From JAVBSX01 sp051660685 (lineage in GTDB: Bacteria > Planctomycetota > Planctomycetia > Pirellulales > Thermoguttaceae): DNA of 50,705 bases. The stretch lies in contig JBOFQB010000029.1 in the NCBI GenBank assembly GCA_051660685.1, positions 1 to 50,705 on the forward strand, given 5' to 3'. A model generated the notes under the pieces. That model saw only the letters and a program-made list of their open reading frames with translations, ran no database searches and was not told the DNA's origin. This document shows, piece after piece, positions 25,716 to 34,860 of this stretch (the first letter of the stretch is position 1; every line of letters begins with the position of its first letter). The translations under genes were made by a program, and so were the position numbers.

Positions 25716-26666
25716 TTGAAAGTCGAAACAATCAACATACATTCATCCACAATTCCAGCCTCTTTGCGGGGCGGGGTGTTGTCAATTGGCAAATTTGATG
25801 GTGTTCATCTTGGACATGCAACCGTCTTGCGTCGGGTCAAAGAAAACGCTCAACGACTTTCCGTCCCCGCAATTGCTTTGACCTTTGATCCTCTCCCGGG
25901 CATTTTGCTTCACCCTCATTCCGTTCATCCAGTGTTGACGATGCTCCCGCGCAAAACGGAATTGATTGCGGCATTGCAAATGGATGCTCTGATTGTTGTC
26001 AAGACGGATCGTGAATTGCTCAACTGGACTGCTGAGGAGTTTTTTCAACGGATTTTGATTGATCTTTGCAATGCTCGGTTTTTGGTTGAAGGGGCAAGTT
26101 TCACGTTTGGTCGCAATCGGGAAGGAGATGGTGAACGGTTGATCGCACTTTGTGAAAAAGCGGATCGACGAGCGGAAATCCTCCCTCCTTGCAGAATCAA
26201 CGGTGCAATCCTTTCAAGCAGTCGGGTCCGCTCCCTCATTCATGCCGGTCAAATTGAGTCGGCAAACCAATTGCTAACCCGAGCTTACCAACTGAGCGGT
26301 CGGGTCATTCACGGTGATAAAAGAGGAACGCAACTCGGTTTTCCAACTGCCAATCTAACGGACATCGAGACGCTTCTTCCTCAAGAGGGGGTTTATGCCG
26401 GTTTTTGCGAAATCAACGGTCATAAATATCCCGTTGCAACACATGTCGGACAGTTGCCGACTTTTGGTCAAGAACAATTACGGGTTGAATCGTTCATTAT
26501 CGGTTTTTCAGGCGATCTCTACGGAAAACCTCTTGCAGTCAATCTGCTCTCCCGATTGCGCAGTATTTGTCCTTTTGACAATCATCAACAGTTAACCAAG
26601 CAGATACGGCATGATGTGCAGCAAACGCAAACCCTTTTTTCGGAATATCAACGAGAGAGAGAATGA
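25716..26666 (+). CDS. ribF: bifunctional riboflavin kinase / FAD synthetase
   Basis: A 316-residue enzyme. The N-terminal FMN adenylyltransferase domain has GKFDGVHLGH (residues 25-34, the HxGH-type nucleotidyl-transfer motif), ALTFDPLP, AEEFFQRIL and FGRNREGD, with SSSRVRSLIHAGQIESANQLL. The C-terminal riboflavin kinase domain starts at LSGRVIHGDKRGTQLGFPTANL and continues with GVYAG and ESFIIGFSGDLYGKPLAVNLLSRLR. It makes FMN and then FAD. GAGAGGA at 25701-25707 is placed for the TTG at 25716, not for the in-frame TTG at 25698, so the downstream start is preferred. The stop overlaps the hydE start (ATGA), indicating translational coupling. Confidence 0.95.
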   Translation: MKVETINIHSSTIPASLRGGVLSIGKFDGVHLGHATVLRRVKENAQRLSVPAIALTFDPLPGILLHPHSVHPVLTMLPRKTELIAALQMDALIVVKTDRELLNWTAEEFFQRILIDLCNARFLVEGASFTFGRNREGDGERLIALCEKADRRAEILPPCRINGAILSSSRVRSLIHAGQIESANQLLTRAYQLSGRVIHGDKRGTQLGFPTANLTDIETLLPQEGVYAGFCEINGHKYPVATHVGQLPTFGQEQLRVESFIIGFSGDLYGKPLAVNLLSRLRSICPFDNHQQLTKQIRHDVQQTQTLFSEYQRERE

Positions 26667-27793
26667 ACGCTTACGAAATAGAAACTTGGTTGCGTGAGAC
26701 GGATCCGATTCGATTGGAGACGCTTTGGAAACAGGCGGATTTGATAAGGGCTAAGGAAGTTGGCGAAGAGGTTCATCTGCGAGGACTCATCGAACTGTCC
26801 AACATCTGTCGTCGTCAATGTCTGTACTGCGGAATCAGGGCCGGAAATTCGGCGTTGACCCGGTATCGTCTAACGAATCAGGAAGTCCTAGATGCAGCTC
26901 GAAAAGCACAACAATTTGAATACGGCTCGATTGTCATTCAATCGGGCGAAGATGCCCAACTTGATCCCGAAAATATGGCCCAACTGATCCGTCAGATTAA
27001 GGGAGAAACCAACCTTGCAATCACGCTCAGTCTGGGAGAACGTCCGATTGAGGATTACTCTCTCTGGAAACAAGCGGGTGCTGACCGTTACTTACTCCGT
27101 TTTGAAACGTCCAACCGACGATTATTTCAGGTCATACATCCGGCTTTGAAACATGACCGATTCAACTCAAATGACCGTTTGCAACTGTTGTGTGAGTTAA
27201 GGGAACTGGGTTATGAAATAGGAAGCGGTGTTATGGTCGGGATTCCCGGTCAAAGTTATACGGACTTGACGAACGATCTGCTCCTTTTTCGTGAACTGAA
27301 TTTGGACATGATCGGTTTGGGTCCGTTTTTGCTGCATCCTCAGACCCCGCTTGGTCAACTATTTTTGGCAGATCGGGAAACCGGCTTGCTGAGAGTGACG
27401 GAATGGACGGAGGAGCAAAGGGCTTTTTTTGAGCAGAACGATTTGCCGTATCTTGCGATTGACGATCAGGTTGCTCATTCGGACCAATTGGCGTTCAAAG
27501 TGATTGCCCTTGCCCGATTGCTTTGTCCCCGCGCTAACATTCCAAGCACAACGGCAATTGCGACGATTGACCGAGAAAACGGTCGAAAAATGGGACTTTC
27601 TCGCGGGGCAAACGTCGTTATGCCCAATTTAACCCCTCTTCAATATCGGCGTTATTATGAGATATACCCGAACAAGGCTGCTTCTTATGAAACCCCGGAA
27701 GAGACACATGCACAAATGCTGCAACATCTCTTAGCAATTGGCCGAATCCCCGGAAAAGGTCGCGGAGATTCAAAAGTAGGGAATAGGGGATAG
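26663..27793 (+). CDS. hydE: HydE-like radical SAM protein ([FeFe] hydrogenase maturase)
   Basis: A 376-residue radical SAM enzyme. The cluster motif C49-x3-C53-x2-C56 lies in SNICRRQCLYCGIRAGN, as in HydE. Further HydE-like motifs are HLRGLIELSN, YGSIVIQSGED, RYLLRFETSNRRLFQVIHP, GSGVMVGIPGQSYTDL, IGLGPFLLHPQTPL, and NIPSTTAIATIDRENGRKMGLSRGANVVMPNLTPLQYRRYYEIYP. HydE helps build the dithiolate-bridged H-cluster. About 25 extra residues (ADRETGLLRVTEWTEEQRAF) sit between two conserved blocks. It overlaps ribF by 4 bases. hydF, hydG and the hydrogenase are not in the window, so a HydE paralogue of other function is possible. Confidence 0.85.
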   Translation: MNAYEIETWLRETDPIRLETLWKQADLIRAKEVGEEVHLRGLIELSNICRRQCLYCGIRAGNSALTRYRLTNQEVLDAARKAQQFEYGSIVIQSGEDAQLDPENMAQLIRQIKGETNLAITLSLGERPIEDYSLWKQAGADRYLLRFETSNRRLFQVIHPALKHDRFNSNDRLQLLCELRELGYEIGSGVMVGIPGQSYTDLTNDLLLFRELNLDMIGLGPFLLHPQTPLGQLFLADRETGLLRVTEWTEEQRAFFEQNDLPYLAIDDQVAHSDQLAFKVIALARLLCPRANIPSTTAIATIDRENGRKMGLSRGANVVMPNLTPLQYRRYYEIYPNKAASYETPEETHAQMLQHLLAIGRIPGKGRGDSKVGNRG

Positions 27794-28189
27794 GGAATTG
27801 GGGAAGGTAACGATGTCTCGCAAATCAACTGGTTTCCCTTTTTTGAGTGATTGTTGCCCCTGTTTTTTCTTTTTGTACAAAGTTAAGAAATTGGTTTTCG
27901 TTGAAAAAACGTCAAAAACATAGATTTTTTGTTCCGTCATGCGAATGTCGTTTTAGATACTTTGAATAGAGTGCAAGAGGTGAAAAAATTTCTCCCCCTC
28001 TTGCAAACATCAACCTCTGTTTGTCACAATGTTGTGTCCCGAATGTCGGTCAACCGGTCAACCGGTCAACTGGTCAACTGGTTCACAACATTGCTCACGT
28101 CGTCTCGTTTCACCTCGCTTCCATTCATCTCATCCTCTGTGTCCTTCCCTCTTGTTTCCGTTTATTTCCATTCCTTTTTTTCCAGTCTC
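27794..28189. other. intergenic region with repeat modules, no supported gene
   Basis: Begins with the G-rich tract around the hydE stop (AATAGGGGATAGGGAATTGGGG), then a partial composite module (GTAACGATGTCTCGCAAATCA). An in-frame upstream extension of the next gene crosses it but lacks protein character. An 8-bp tandem repeat lies at 28047-28086. Confidence 0.55.
28047..28086. repeat. 8-bp tandem repeat, five units
   Basis: CGGTCAAC three times, then TGGTCAAC and TGGTTCAC. It lies about 100 bases before the start of the following gene. Confidence 0.75.
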
Positions 28190-29044
28190 ATGTTAAAACA
28201 CCTTATCATTCCGACTTTTTTGTTCTTTTCCTTGATCGCCGACTTGAATGCAGCTGAGTTCCCTTTTGTCCCGGAAAAGACGGACAAATTTCTTGGGCAA
28301 TTACAGTCTTGCAAGGATCGGGAGATACCGATGATTGATTGTCATATTCATTTGCGGGGCGGAATGACGGCGGAGAAAGCGGCGATTCGGGCGAAAGAGA
28401 CAGGAATACGGTCGGGGGTGCTGGAAAATGTGGGGCAGGATTGGCCTCTTTCGGACAATGAAAAATTACGGTCTTTTATCGAGGGAGTCGAGCAGGTTCG
28501 TCAACAAGGAACACCCCTTTTGATTGGGATTCAGGTTAATGACCGGGATTGGTTTGAGGTGATCGACCCTGAGTTGAAAAAACGGTTGGATTATGTTTTG
28601 GCGGACACGATGATTATGGGGTTGAACCGTCAAGGTAAACCGCGAAAATTATGGGTTGAAAATTATCGGATTGATGATCCCGAACAATGGATGCAGGAAT
28701 ACATGGAGCACAATTTGCGCATACTTTCGGAGCCGATTACGATATTGGCGAATCCGACGTACTTGCCGAAACAGATTGAACACTTGTATGACCAACTTTG
28801 GACGGAAGAGCGGATGAAGACGTTGATTTCCAAGGCGGTTGAGAAGAATGTTGCCCTTGAAATTCAGGCAACGTCCTCTTTTCCGACGTTGCGATTTTTT
28901 GAATTGGCGAAGAACATGGGGGCGAAACTGTCTTTTGGAACCAACAATCATGACGACAAACCGGTTGGAACGGATCGTTGGTTCGAAGTTATAGAACAGA
29001 TAAAGTTGGGCAAAGATGATTTCCTGAATTTCCCCAACCGTTAA
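28190..29044 (+). CDS. secreted metal-dependent hydrolase-like protein (PHP/amidohydrolase type)
   Basis: A 284-residue protein. The ATG at 28190 yields a clean signal peptide (MLKHLIIPTFLFFSLIADLNAA). The mature protein opens with IPMIDCHIHLRGGMTAEKAA, where the HxH pair after a hydrophobic strand is typical of metal-binding TIM-barrel hydrolases. ADTMIMGLNRQGKPRKLWVENY, EPITILANPTYLP, NVALEIQATSSFPTLRFFELAKNMGAKLSFGTNNHDD follow. The second half, with the Glu in ALEIQ and the NNHDD segment, fits a PHP-like barrel (inference). The substrate is unknown. Only weak ribosome-binding sequence precedes the ATG. It is not in an operon with hydE, which ends about 400 bases upstream. Confidence 0.7.
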   Translation: MLKHLIIPTFLFFSLIADLNAAEFPFVPEKTDKFLGQLQSCKDREIPMIDCHIHLRGGMTAEKAAIRAKETGIRSGVLENVGQDWPLSDNEKLRSFIEGVEQVRQQGTPLLIGIQVNDRDWFEVIDPELKKRLDYVLADTMIMGLNRQGKPRKLWVENYRIDDPEQWMQEYMEHNLRILSEPITILANPTYLPKQIEHLYDQLWTEERMKTLISKAVEKNVALEIQATSSFPTLRFFELAKNMGAKLSFGTNNHDDKPVGTDRWFEVIEQIKLGKDDFLNFPNR

Positions 29045-29177
29045 TCAGAGATGTCGGATTGGCCGTCTTACGATTTTTTGGGACATGGACGTTGATTCGC
29101 ATTTTTGGTAAAACTAACTCACGAATACCTTGTTTTGTAGAGTCCGTGTTTTGAAAATTTGAATTATTCGAGGTGTC

Positions 29178-32100
29178 CTAAATGTAGTTGAGCAGACTCA
29201 TCTGACGCATTTGTCCTGTAATCTGTAACGTCGCCTGATAAGAGCTTAATGCGGCTGTGTACTGCAAAATGACGTCGCTCAAGTTGATTTCCAACGAATT
29301 ACTCAAGCTGGTTCGGAGTTGGACGATTTCATTTTCGAGGTGAAATTGGACCGAATCAAGGCCGTTTTGGCGAACACCGATTTCAGATCGGGAATTGTCC
29401 AACACTTGGGACGCACTTGCAAGTAAGTTGATCGACCGCTCTATCTCGCGTTCGTCATTCAATTCAAGAGCCAATTGCAAACGAATCAGCCCGTTGAAAA
29501 TCGACTCCGTTTCTTTGGGATTCGGGTCGGTTCCAACCAAAGCATTATCAACACCTCCTTGCAATCGAGGTGCTTCAATCACCCCTGAATCGAGATTCAT
29601 CGGATCAACGAATCGAGGAAACAGAGCAACCAAACCGGTTCCGTCGCTGAAAGAACCGTCGGAATTAACACCGTTTTGGAAATCGAACATTTCGCGGACT
29701 GCGGGAGTCGCCGAATCCTGAAACAGTTTGGTAATGTCATTTGCCGTTGTAACTCCCGGATCAATTTCAAATCGCAGAATTCCTGACTGAGCATCCCAAG
29801 TGAAACTAGGTTGACCTGTTCCGCCCGGAGTATTCATGTCAATAAATTCGATCCGCACACCATTTGCATAGGAGCCGTTTTGACGACCACTTACATTGAG
29901 GGCGGAATGATCCGTTTGAGAATCAACACGAACCGACGCTCGAACTCCCCCGCTGTTGCTGTATTGGACTTCAGAACCCCGGGGAATCAGACCCAAATCA
30001 ATTGCAGCTGTTGAAAGTTTGGCCCGCTCAACTTTTGTGGTGTAAGGTCCTATCGAATGATCGATCAGTTCAATTCCGTTGCCGTTTTTTGACAGGGTTG
30101 CGGTCAAAAGACCATCTTTATTGAGCGGGTGATTGTTAATGAGGGCAAGGACATCACCAACTGTCTTTGCCCCGTTAATGTCAATGTCCAATGCAACGCC
30201 GTCATTTCTCGTAATCGTAAAGTCAATCCCTCCATCTGTTCCCCCGGATGTTACAACCATTCCTTCATAAACAACTCCATCTCCTGTATTGATTCCCAAA
30301 GAATCGTCTAAAACCATGCTGAATGCCTGATTGGGACCGGGTTGCTCATTAAAAGCGGCGACGACCTCACACGCTTTTGTAACACCCGGATTGATTCCAA
30401 TTGTAATCGTCTTTTCCTCCCTGCTCCATTGAATCATGACCCGACCGTCCGGGTCCGTTGTCGGAACATAATTGACCTGATATTCGTTCCAATCGGTTCC
30501 TTCAGCAAGAGCGGTCAACCGTAAACCGCTGTTTGCAATTTGCCCTTGATAAACGGCGGACGCATTTGTGCCGGGTCCGACATAATCCATAACCCCTCGA
30601 TTAAAGTCCAGTTCGTTCAAAAAAGTTTTTTCATCGAGTGTCCGTATTCCTAATTGGGTTGCCGTTTGACCGCCGTTTTCCCCAATCATAAAATCGGTTC
30701 CACTTACGCGAGTACAAACATTGATTCCCGTTTTACTTGCGTTAATTTCGGCATATAGCCCGTATTTCGGATCGTTAAGCGTATTAAGTAGATCGTCAAT
30801 CGTTTTAGCATTGCTAAAATCAATGATCATGGTTTGATTACCGTTAATGATTTGCAAACCAGATTGCCGGTCAAAGGATTCGCCGGTTCCATAAGCCGTT
30901 TCACCAAACACAACCGGATTGCCGGGTAAAAGTGTAACAAGTCCAAGACCGGTTGGGGCTGTTCCGATTACCGATTGATCGAGCGAGTCGATTGACGCGG
31001 AAAATGGGGGAATCACACCTTCTTCAGACGCTTTGTTGATCGCCGAAACGATATGTGAAGCGGTCGAATTATCGGGGTTAATGTGGACAAAAATCGTGTT
31101 GGAATTGGCGTCAAACTCAGCTCTTTCCGAACCGGGTGTAATTTTTGCATTGGACTGAAACGCGATTTTAACACCGTTAAGTGACTGCACCTTTCCGTCC
31201 GAATCAACATAGGATTCACCATTCATTTTGGCTTGAACAATAATATCATTGTCGTAACCGGGGAATCGAAGAGTTGTCGTTGCAGGGGATCCCAAGAGAG
31301 AATCAAGCGAGGTCGCCCGGGTTAACGCCGGGTCCAAATCACTCCCAAGGAAGGTCGAACCGGTTGATATGGGGGTCTTGGAATAAATCCCCAATTGATG
31401 TGCGGTCATGGAACTGCCAATTTCCGTAATTGTGATTGATCCCCCGGGAGTGTTGGATGATAATTCAACCGAAAGGGCATTGTCGATGATTCCCAATTTG
31501 ATTGTGGTTCCACTTGGGGCATTTTTGGCAATTGCGTTGCGGACATCATTGATTGTAACGGCGTTGCTCAAATCAATGTCCGATTCCCGGGTTCCATCTG
31601 GACCAGAATAAGTGATCCGAATGGAACCGGCCTGAATTCCAGTTCCGTTATTCAAGTTGCTCAAGAGTGTCGATCCTGTCAACGCCGGGTTCAAATCAAC
31701 CGTCCCTTTAACCGGCTTGGAAATTGCTCCAAAAACAACGGCTCCGTTCATATTGGTCTGAGAGAGCAAATCCGTGTCCGTCCATGAAAACAAATTGAGC
31801 GTACTTCCTGTGTAATTGACAGTGTAAGCGTCATTTCCCCAAAGAAACGGTTTGACATCTGTTGTTGCCCCGCTAAAAAGATAACGGTTCAAAAACGAGT
31901 AATTGCCGAAATCAAAAATGGTTTTGATTTTTTCGCTGATACTTTGCGCAAGAGCACTACGTTGTGTATTCCCTGTTGTTGTGTTCAATCCTTCCAATCC
32001 CATACTTCTCGCTTCATCCAGCATGGAACTAATCTGCGAAAGTGTCGAATCACTCGCGGTCAAATACGTTTGTGTTGATTGAAGATTCGTCGCATTCTGA

Positions 32101-32300
32101 AATTTCAATTCCATTTTCATCTGGAGAGAAACAGAAATGGACGCCTCATAAGGTGATTCACTACCATATTGATACCGTTGTTCGGTCGTCAATTGTTGTT
32201 CATATTTGGCAATGAGAGATTGCTGATTTTGAATCGCGAGCAATGAACGGTCCAAAAGAAGAGGACTTGTTACACGATTAACACCAATTGGAAGTATCAT
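29178..32300 (-). CDS. flgL: flagellar hook-associated protein 3, greatly enlarged
   Basis: 1040 residues against about 300-500 in typical FlgL. The conserved ends are FlgL/flagellin-like. N-terminus: IGVNRVTSPLLLDRSLLAI, YQYGSESPYEASISVSLQ, SMLDEARSMGLEGLN, NRYLFSGATTDVKPF. C-terminus: LASASQVLDNSRSEIGVRQNGLD, HLENEIVQLRTSLSNSLEINLSDVILQYTAALSSYQATLQI. Between them lie several beta-rich modules of the flagellin-IN kind, each with an Asp/Leu-Ser-x-Ala-x-Thr-hxDh segment (DLSNAVTINDVRNAI, DFSNAKTIDDLLNTL, DINGAKTVGDVLALI). It forms the hook-filament junction; the extra modules should protrude outward. GAGGAGGA precedes the ATG. It is the last gene of the operon. Confidence 0.9.
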   Translation of the reverse strand: MILPIGVNRVTSPLLLDRSLLAIQNQQSLIAKYEQQLTTEQRYQYGSESPYEASISVSLQMKMELKFQNATNLQSTQTYLTASDSTLSQISSMLDEARSMGLEGLNTTTGNTQRSALAQSISEKIKTIFDFGNYSFLNRYLFSGATTDVKPFLWGNDAYTVNYTGSTLNLFSWTDTDLLSQTNMNGAVVFGAISKPVKGTVDLNPALTGSTLLSNLNNGTGIQAGSIRITYSGPDGTRESDIDLSNAVTINDVRNAIAKNAPSGTTIKLGIIDNALSVELSSNTPGGSITITEIGSSMTAHQLGIYSKTPISTGSTFLGSDLDPALTRATSLDSLLGSPATTTLRFPGYDNDIIVQAKMNGESYVDSDGKVQSLNGVKIAFQSNAKITPGSERAEFDANSNTIFVHINPDNSTASHIVSAINKASEEGVIPPFSASIDSLDQSVIGTAPTGLGLVTLLPGNPVVFGETAYGTGESFDRQSGLQIINGNQTMIIDFSNAKTIDDLLNTLNDPKYGLYAEINASKTGINVCTRVSGTDFMIGENGGQTATQLGIRTLDEKTFLNELDFNRGVMDYVGPGTNASAVYQGQIANSGLRLTALAEGTDWNEYQVNYVPTTDPDGRVMIQWSREEKTITIGINPGVTKACEVVAAFNEQPGPNQAFSMVLDDSLGINTGDGVVYEGMVVTSGGTDGGIDFTITRNDGVALDIDINGAKTVGDVLALINNHPLNKDGLLTATLSKNGNGIELIDHSIGPYTTKVERAKLSTAAIDLGLIPRGSEVQYSNSGGVRASVRVDSQTDHSALNVSGRQNGSYANGVRIEFIDMNTPGGTGQPSFTWDAQSGILRFEIDPGVTTANDITKLFQDSATPAVREMFDFQNGVNSDGSFSDGTGLVALFPRFVDPMNLDSGVIEAPRLQGGVDNALVGTDPNPKETESIFNGLIRLQLALELNDEREIERSINLLASASQVLDNSRSEIGVRQNGLDSVQFHLENEIVQLRTSLSNSLEINLSDVILQYTAALSSYQATLQITGQMRQMSLLNYI

Positions 32301-32330
32301 AAAATCCTCCTCGTTTATTCTGTTCCAGTG

Positions 32331-34037
32331 CTAAATGTTTAATAAAAAATCCAACATGCTGTTAATGGTCGTAATATATTTTGACGTTGCCTGATATATT
32401 CGCTGAAAACTCATTAACATAAGCGTTTCTTCGTCAATGTTGACCCCGCTAATTGCGTTGCGCTGAGCACTGAGTGATGTTGCATACGCCAAATCACCTG
32501 TTGCAACCGCTTTAACGGTTCCCGCTTTAGAAATTGTTTCACTGTACAACAATCGGTATGATTCCGATATGGATTTGTTGTTGAGGTCTATCAGACGCAT
32601 TTCCGGCATATTGGCGAGCTGAACTCCATTTTCCGTGTCGGCCCCAATTCCCGTTTGACTAATCGCAAATTTGCCGGGATCGTTTTTAACGATACTGTTG
32701 ACGCCAATTGTCTGTGCATTTGTTCCCGTAAAAAAAGTATTCAGACCAAGACCGGTCAGAATTCCACTTGAATCGGCTGCAAACGCAAAATCCAGTTCGG
32801 AAGAATCACTTGTGATTTGCAACTGATTACCGTTCGTTATTTTTGCGGAAATCCCCTCAATTGCATTTATTTTTTGGGTCAATTCTTCCAACGTCGTCCC
32901 TTTTGAGCCTGTATCTGCAAAAGTGACAGAAATTTCCGTACTTGTCGCAATTCCTGTTTCCTTGTTATTAACCAGTATTGTGAAAACACCACTTTTGGGC
33001 TGAACCAACAACCCTACTTTATCAAGTGAGACATCCGTTGCTTTGACGGAAGTTAACCCTGTCAAGGAATCATAACCGGTCAATCCTTGACCGCTGCTGT
33101 ATATTTTGTTGAATTCGACAATTAAGGACCTCGTGTATTCGTTCAATTGCTCGGAAAACTGACCCAGTATCGAATCACGCCCCTCATACATTCCATTCAG
33201 TTTCCCCGAATAAATGTCAAGCGGGGCATTATTGGATGCAAAACGAATTTCGGCAAGTGAAAACTGTCCGTAAGGGTCTTCTTTGTAACCAACTGTAACC
33301 TCTTTAGCTCCATCTGTTGAAATCAACATGTCTCCCCCACAATAAACCGTTACAACACCATTTGCATCTTCGGATGTTTTAATGTTAATAAGCAAGGACA
33401 AACTTGACAGGGCAACCAAACGTTGATCTCTCAGTCCAATCGCTTCATTACCGGCTGATTTGCCCGCTTCGATTTGTGCAATCGAGCGATTGAGATTCGA
33501 AATTTCGGCGGTCAAAACATTGATTTGGTCCGACAAGGACGCAATTTCCTTGTTAATATCCAATCTCGCATTGATTGTCGAATTGCTCATCGAACGAATG
33601 AGTGTTGCAAGTCGTTCACCTTCATCAACGGTCATCTGACGTGTACTGAGTTTTTCCGGTTGATTCAGAATACTTGAAATGGAATTAAAAAACGTATCTA
33701 ATTCCGTACTCAAATCCTGGTCGGACAATTCGCTGAGAATGAATTCCAGTTGGTTGTAGACATTGGACTGTGTTGTTGTATTCATTGCATCACTTTGCGA
33801 ATTACGCAGTCGCTCTTCGAGATACAAATCAATCATTTGCGTAACACCTGTTACTTCAACCCCGGTTCCAAGTGCATAACCTTGCGAAGTTTTTTTCGGA
33901 CTGCTTGTCGTCAGCTGTGTTTGTTCCCTGACGTAACCGGGCGTGTCCGCATTCATCAGATTTTGACCAGAAACCTGAATCCCAACACCTGACGCGTTCA
34001 ATGATTTTCCGGCAATGTGAAGAGCATCAAGAAGCAT
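32331..34037 (-). CDS. flgK: flagellar hook-associated protein 1
   Basis: 568 residues. The N-terminal rod/hook signature is HIAGKSLNASGVGIQVSGQNLMNADTPGYVREQ. A coiled-coil domain follows (RLDINKEIASLSDQINVLTAEISNLNRSIAQIEAGK), then the beta-rich variable region. The C-terminal helix pair (AISGVNIDEETLMLMSFQRIYQATSKYITTINSMLDFLLNI) is typical of FlgK. It forms the first junction ring between hook and filament. No Shine-Dalgarno sequence is evident, as the leader just before the ATG is C-rich. A possible sigma-28 -10 element lies 40 bases upstream. Confidence 0.95.
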   Translation of the reverse strand: MLLDALHIAGKSLNASGVGIQVSGQNLMNADTPGYVREQTQLTTSSPKKTSQGYALGTGVEVTGVTQMIDLYLEERLRNSQSDAMNTTTQSNVYNQLEFILSELSDQDLSTELDTFFNSISSILNQPEKLSTRQMTVDEGERLATLIRSMSNSTINARLDINKEIASLSDQINVLTAEISNLNRSIAQIEAGKSAGNEAIGLRDQRLVALSSLSLLINIKTSEDANGVVTVYCGGDMLISTDGAKEVTVGYKEDPYGQFSLAEIRFASNNAPLDIYSGKLNGMYEGRDSILGQFSEQLNEYTRSLIVEFNKIYSSGQGLTGYDSLTGLTSVKATDVSLDKVGLLVQPKSGVFTILVNNKETGIATSTEISVTFADTGSKGTTLEELTQKINAIEGISAKITNGNQLQITSDSSELDFAFAADSSGILTGLGLNTFFTGTNAQTIGVNSIVKNDPGKFAISQTGIGADTENGVQLANMPEMRLIDLNNKSISESYRLLYSETISKAGTVKAVATGDLAYATSLSAQRNAISGVNIDEETLMLMSFQRIYQATSKYITTINSMLDFLLNI

Positions 34038-34076
34038 GATCGTAAGGGGGGTTAGAGAATACGGATTCTGAGTGAA

Positions 34077-34084
34077 TTATCGGC
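34077..34084 (-). promoter_or_regulatory. possible sigma-28 (FliA) -10 element before flgK
   Basis: GCCGATAA on the minus strand matches the sigma-28 -10 consensus and lies about 40 bases before flgK, a gene class often under sigma-28. No TAAA -35 is found at the normal 15-bp distance; a TAAA lies 27 bases upstream. The 227-bp flgN-flgK gap supports an internal promoter. Confidence 0.35.
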
Positions 34085-34264
34085 GCAAACCAAAAATGAT
34101 GATTAGGTGTCTTTACTCAAAAAGAGCCTATTGAATCACAATGTCAAAGTTGGATTGCTCACATCAATTATGTTAAGATTAAAATTTTCGGCGTGAATCT
34201 TAAAGGATAGGGTTTTTTAGCAGAATCTGAATCACCAATTTTGTGATTTAATGTGGACTTAATA

Positions 34265-34768
34265 CTACTTTTCGCTCATTAGGTCGAGAAGTGTTCCGCC
34301 TATTGAATGAGACTCTTTGTTTTGTCGTCGGTTGTAAGTTCCTCGCGGTTTTCCTCTCGAAGAAATCATTTCCAATACTTGTGCAACGTGAATCAATGAC
34401 CGTTGAGTCAAAACCCAATTGGTTAAACTCTGATGTTGAAGCAATCGGGCTTGATGAACGGATTGCCGACATTTTTCACCCAATCGGTTGTTTTCTGGAC
34501 TTTCCAAATCAATTCGCTGAGCAAGGGATTCAATCGAATCATGCGGCAGATTTTCCGCTTTTGCAATTTGCAACATTTTTTCTCGTTGTTGAAGCAAAAG
34601 GGTCATCTTCGCAAGAACCTGACTCTCGTGTTCCTTCATTGCCTCTATTTCTTCCGTCTTAGATTGCGCAAGTAAATCCCCTTTTTGTTTCAAAAGATAT
34701 AACGTCTCTTCCTGCAATAATGACAGTTCTGACAAAAATGCCGAAATTTCTGTTTCCCAATGTGTCAT
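34265..34768 (-). CDS. flgN: FlgN-family chaperone for hook-associated proteins
   Basis: A 167-residue, almost wholly helical protein. HWETEISAFLSELSLLQEETLYLLKQKGDLLAQSKTEEIEAMKEHESQVLAKM matches the FlgN coiled-coil pattern, and the later LTQRSLIHVAQVLEMI helix with a polar tail is also usual. FlgN binds the C-termini of FlgK and FlgL and delivers them to the export gate; both clients are encoded immediately downstream. The ATG at 34768 is preferred over a TTG two codons upstream. The sequence family is weakly conserved, so context carries much of the assignment. Confidence 0.8.
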   Translation of the reverse strand: MTHWETEISAFLSELSLLQEETLYLLKQKGDLLAQSKTEEIEAMKEHESQVLAKMTLLLQQREKMLQIAKAENLPHDSIESLAQRIDLESPENNRLGEKCRQSVHQARLLQHQSLTNWVLTQRSLIHVAQVLEMISSRGKPRGTYNRRQNKESHSIGGTLLDLMSEK

Positions 34769-34860
34769 AGTCAAAAATAAAGTTTTGGAAATTCTGCTGG
34801 TAATTCGTTAATTCGTTATTCTTCGTTTGGGTTCGTCAATACGATTCCGCTTCTTATGTC

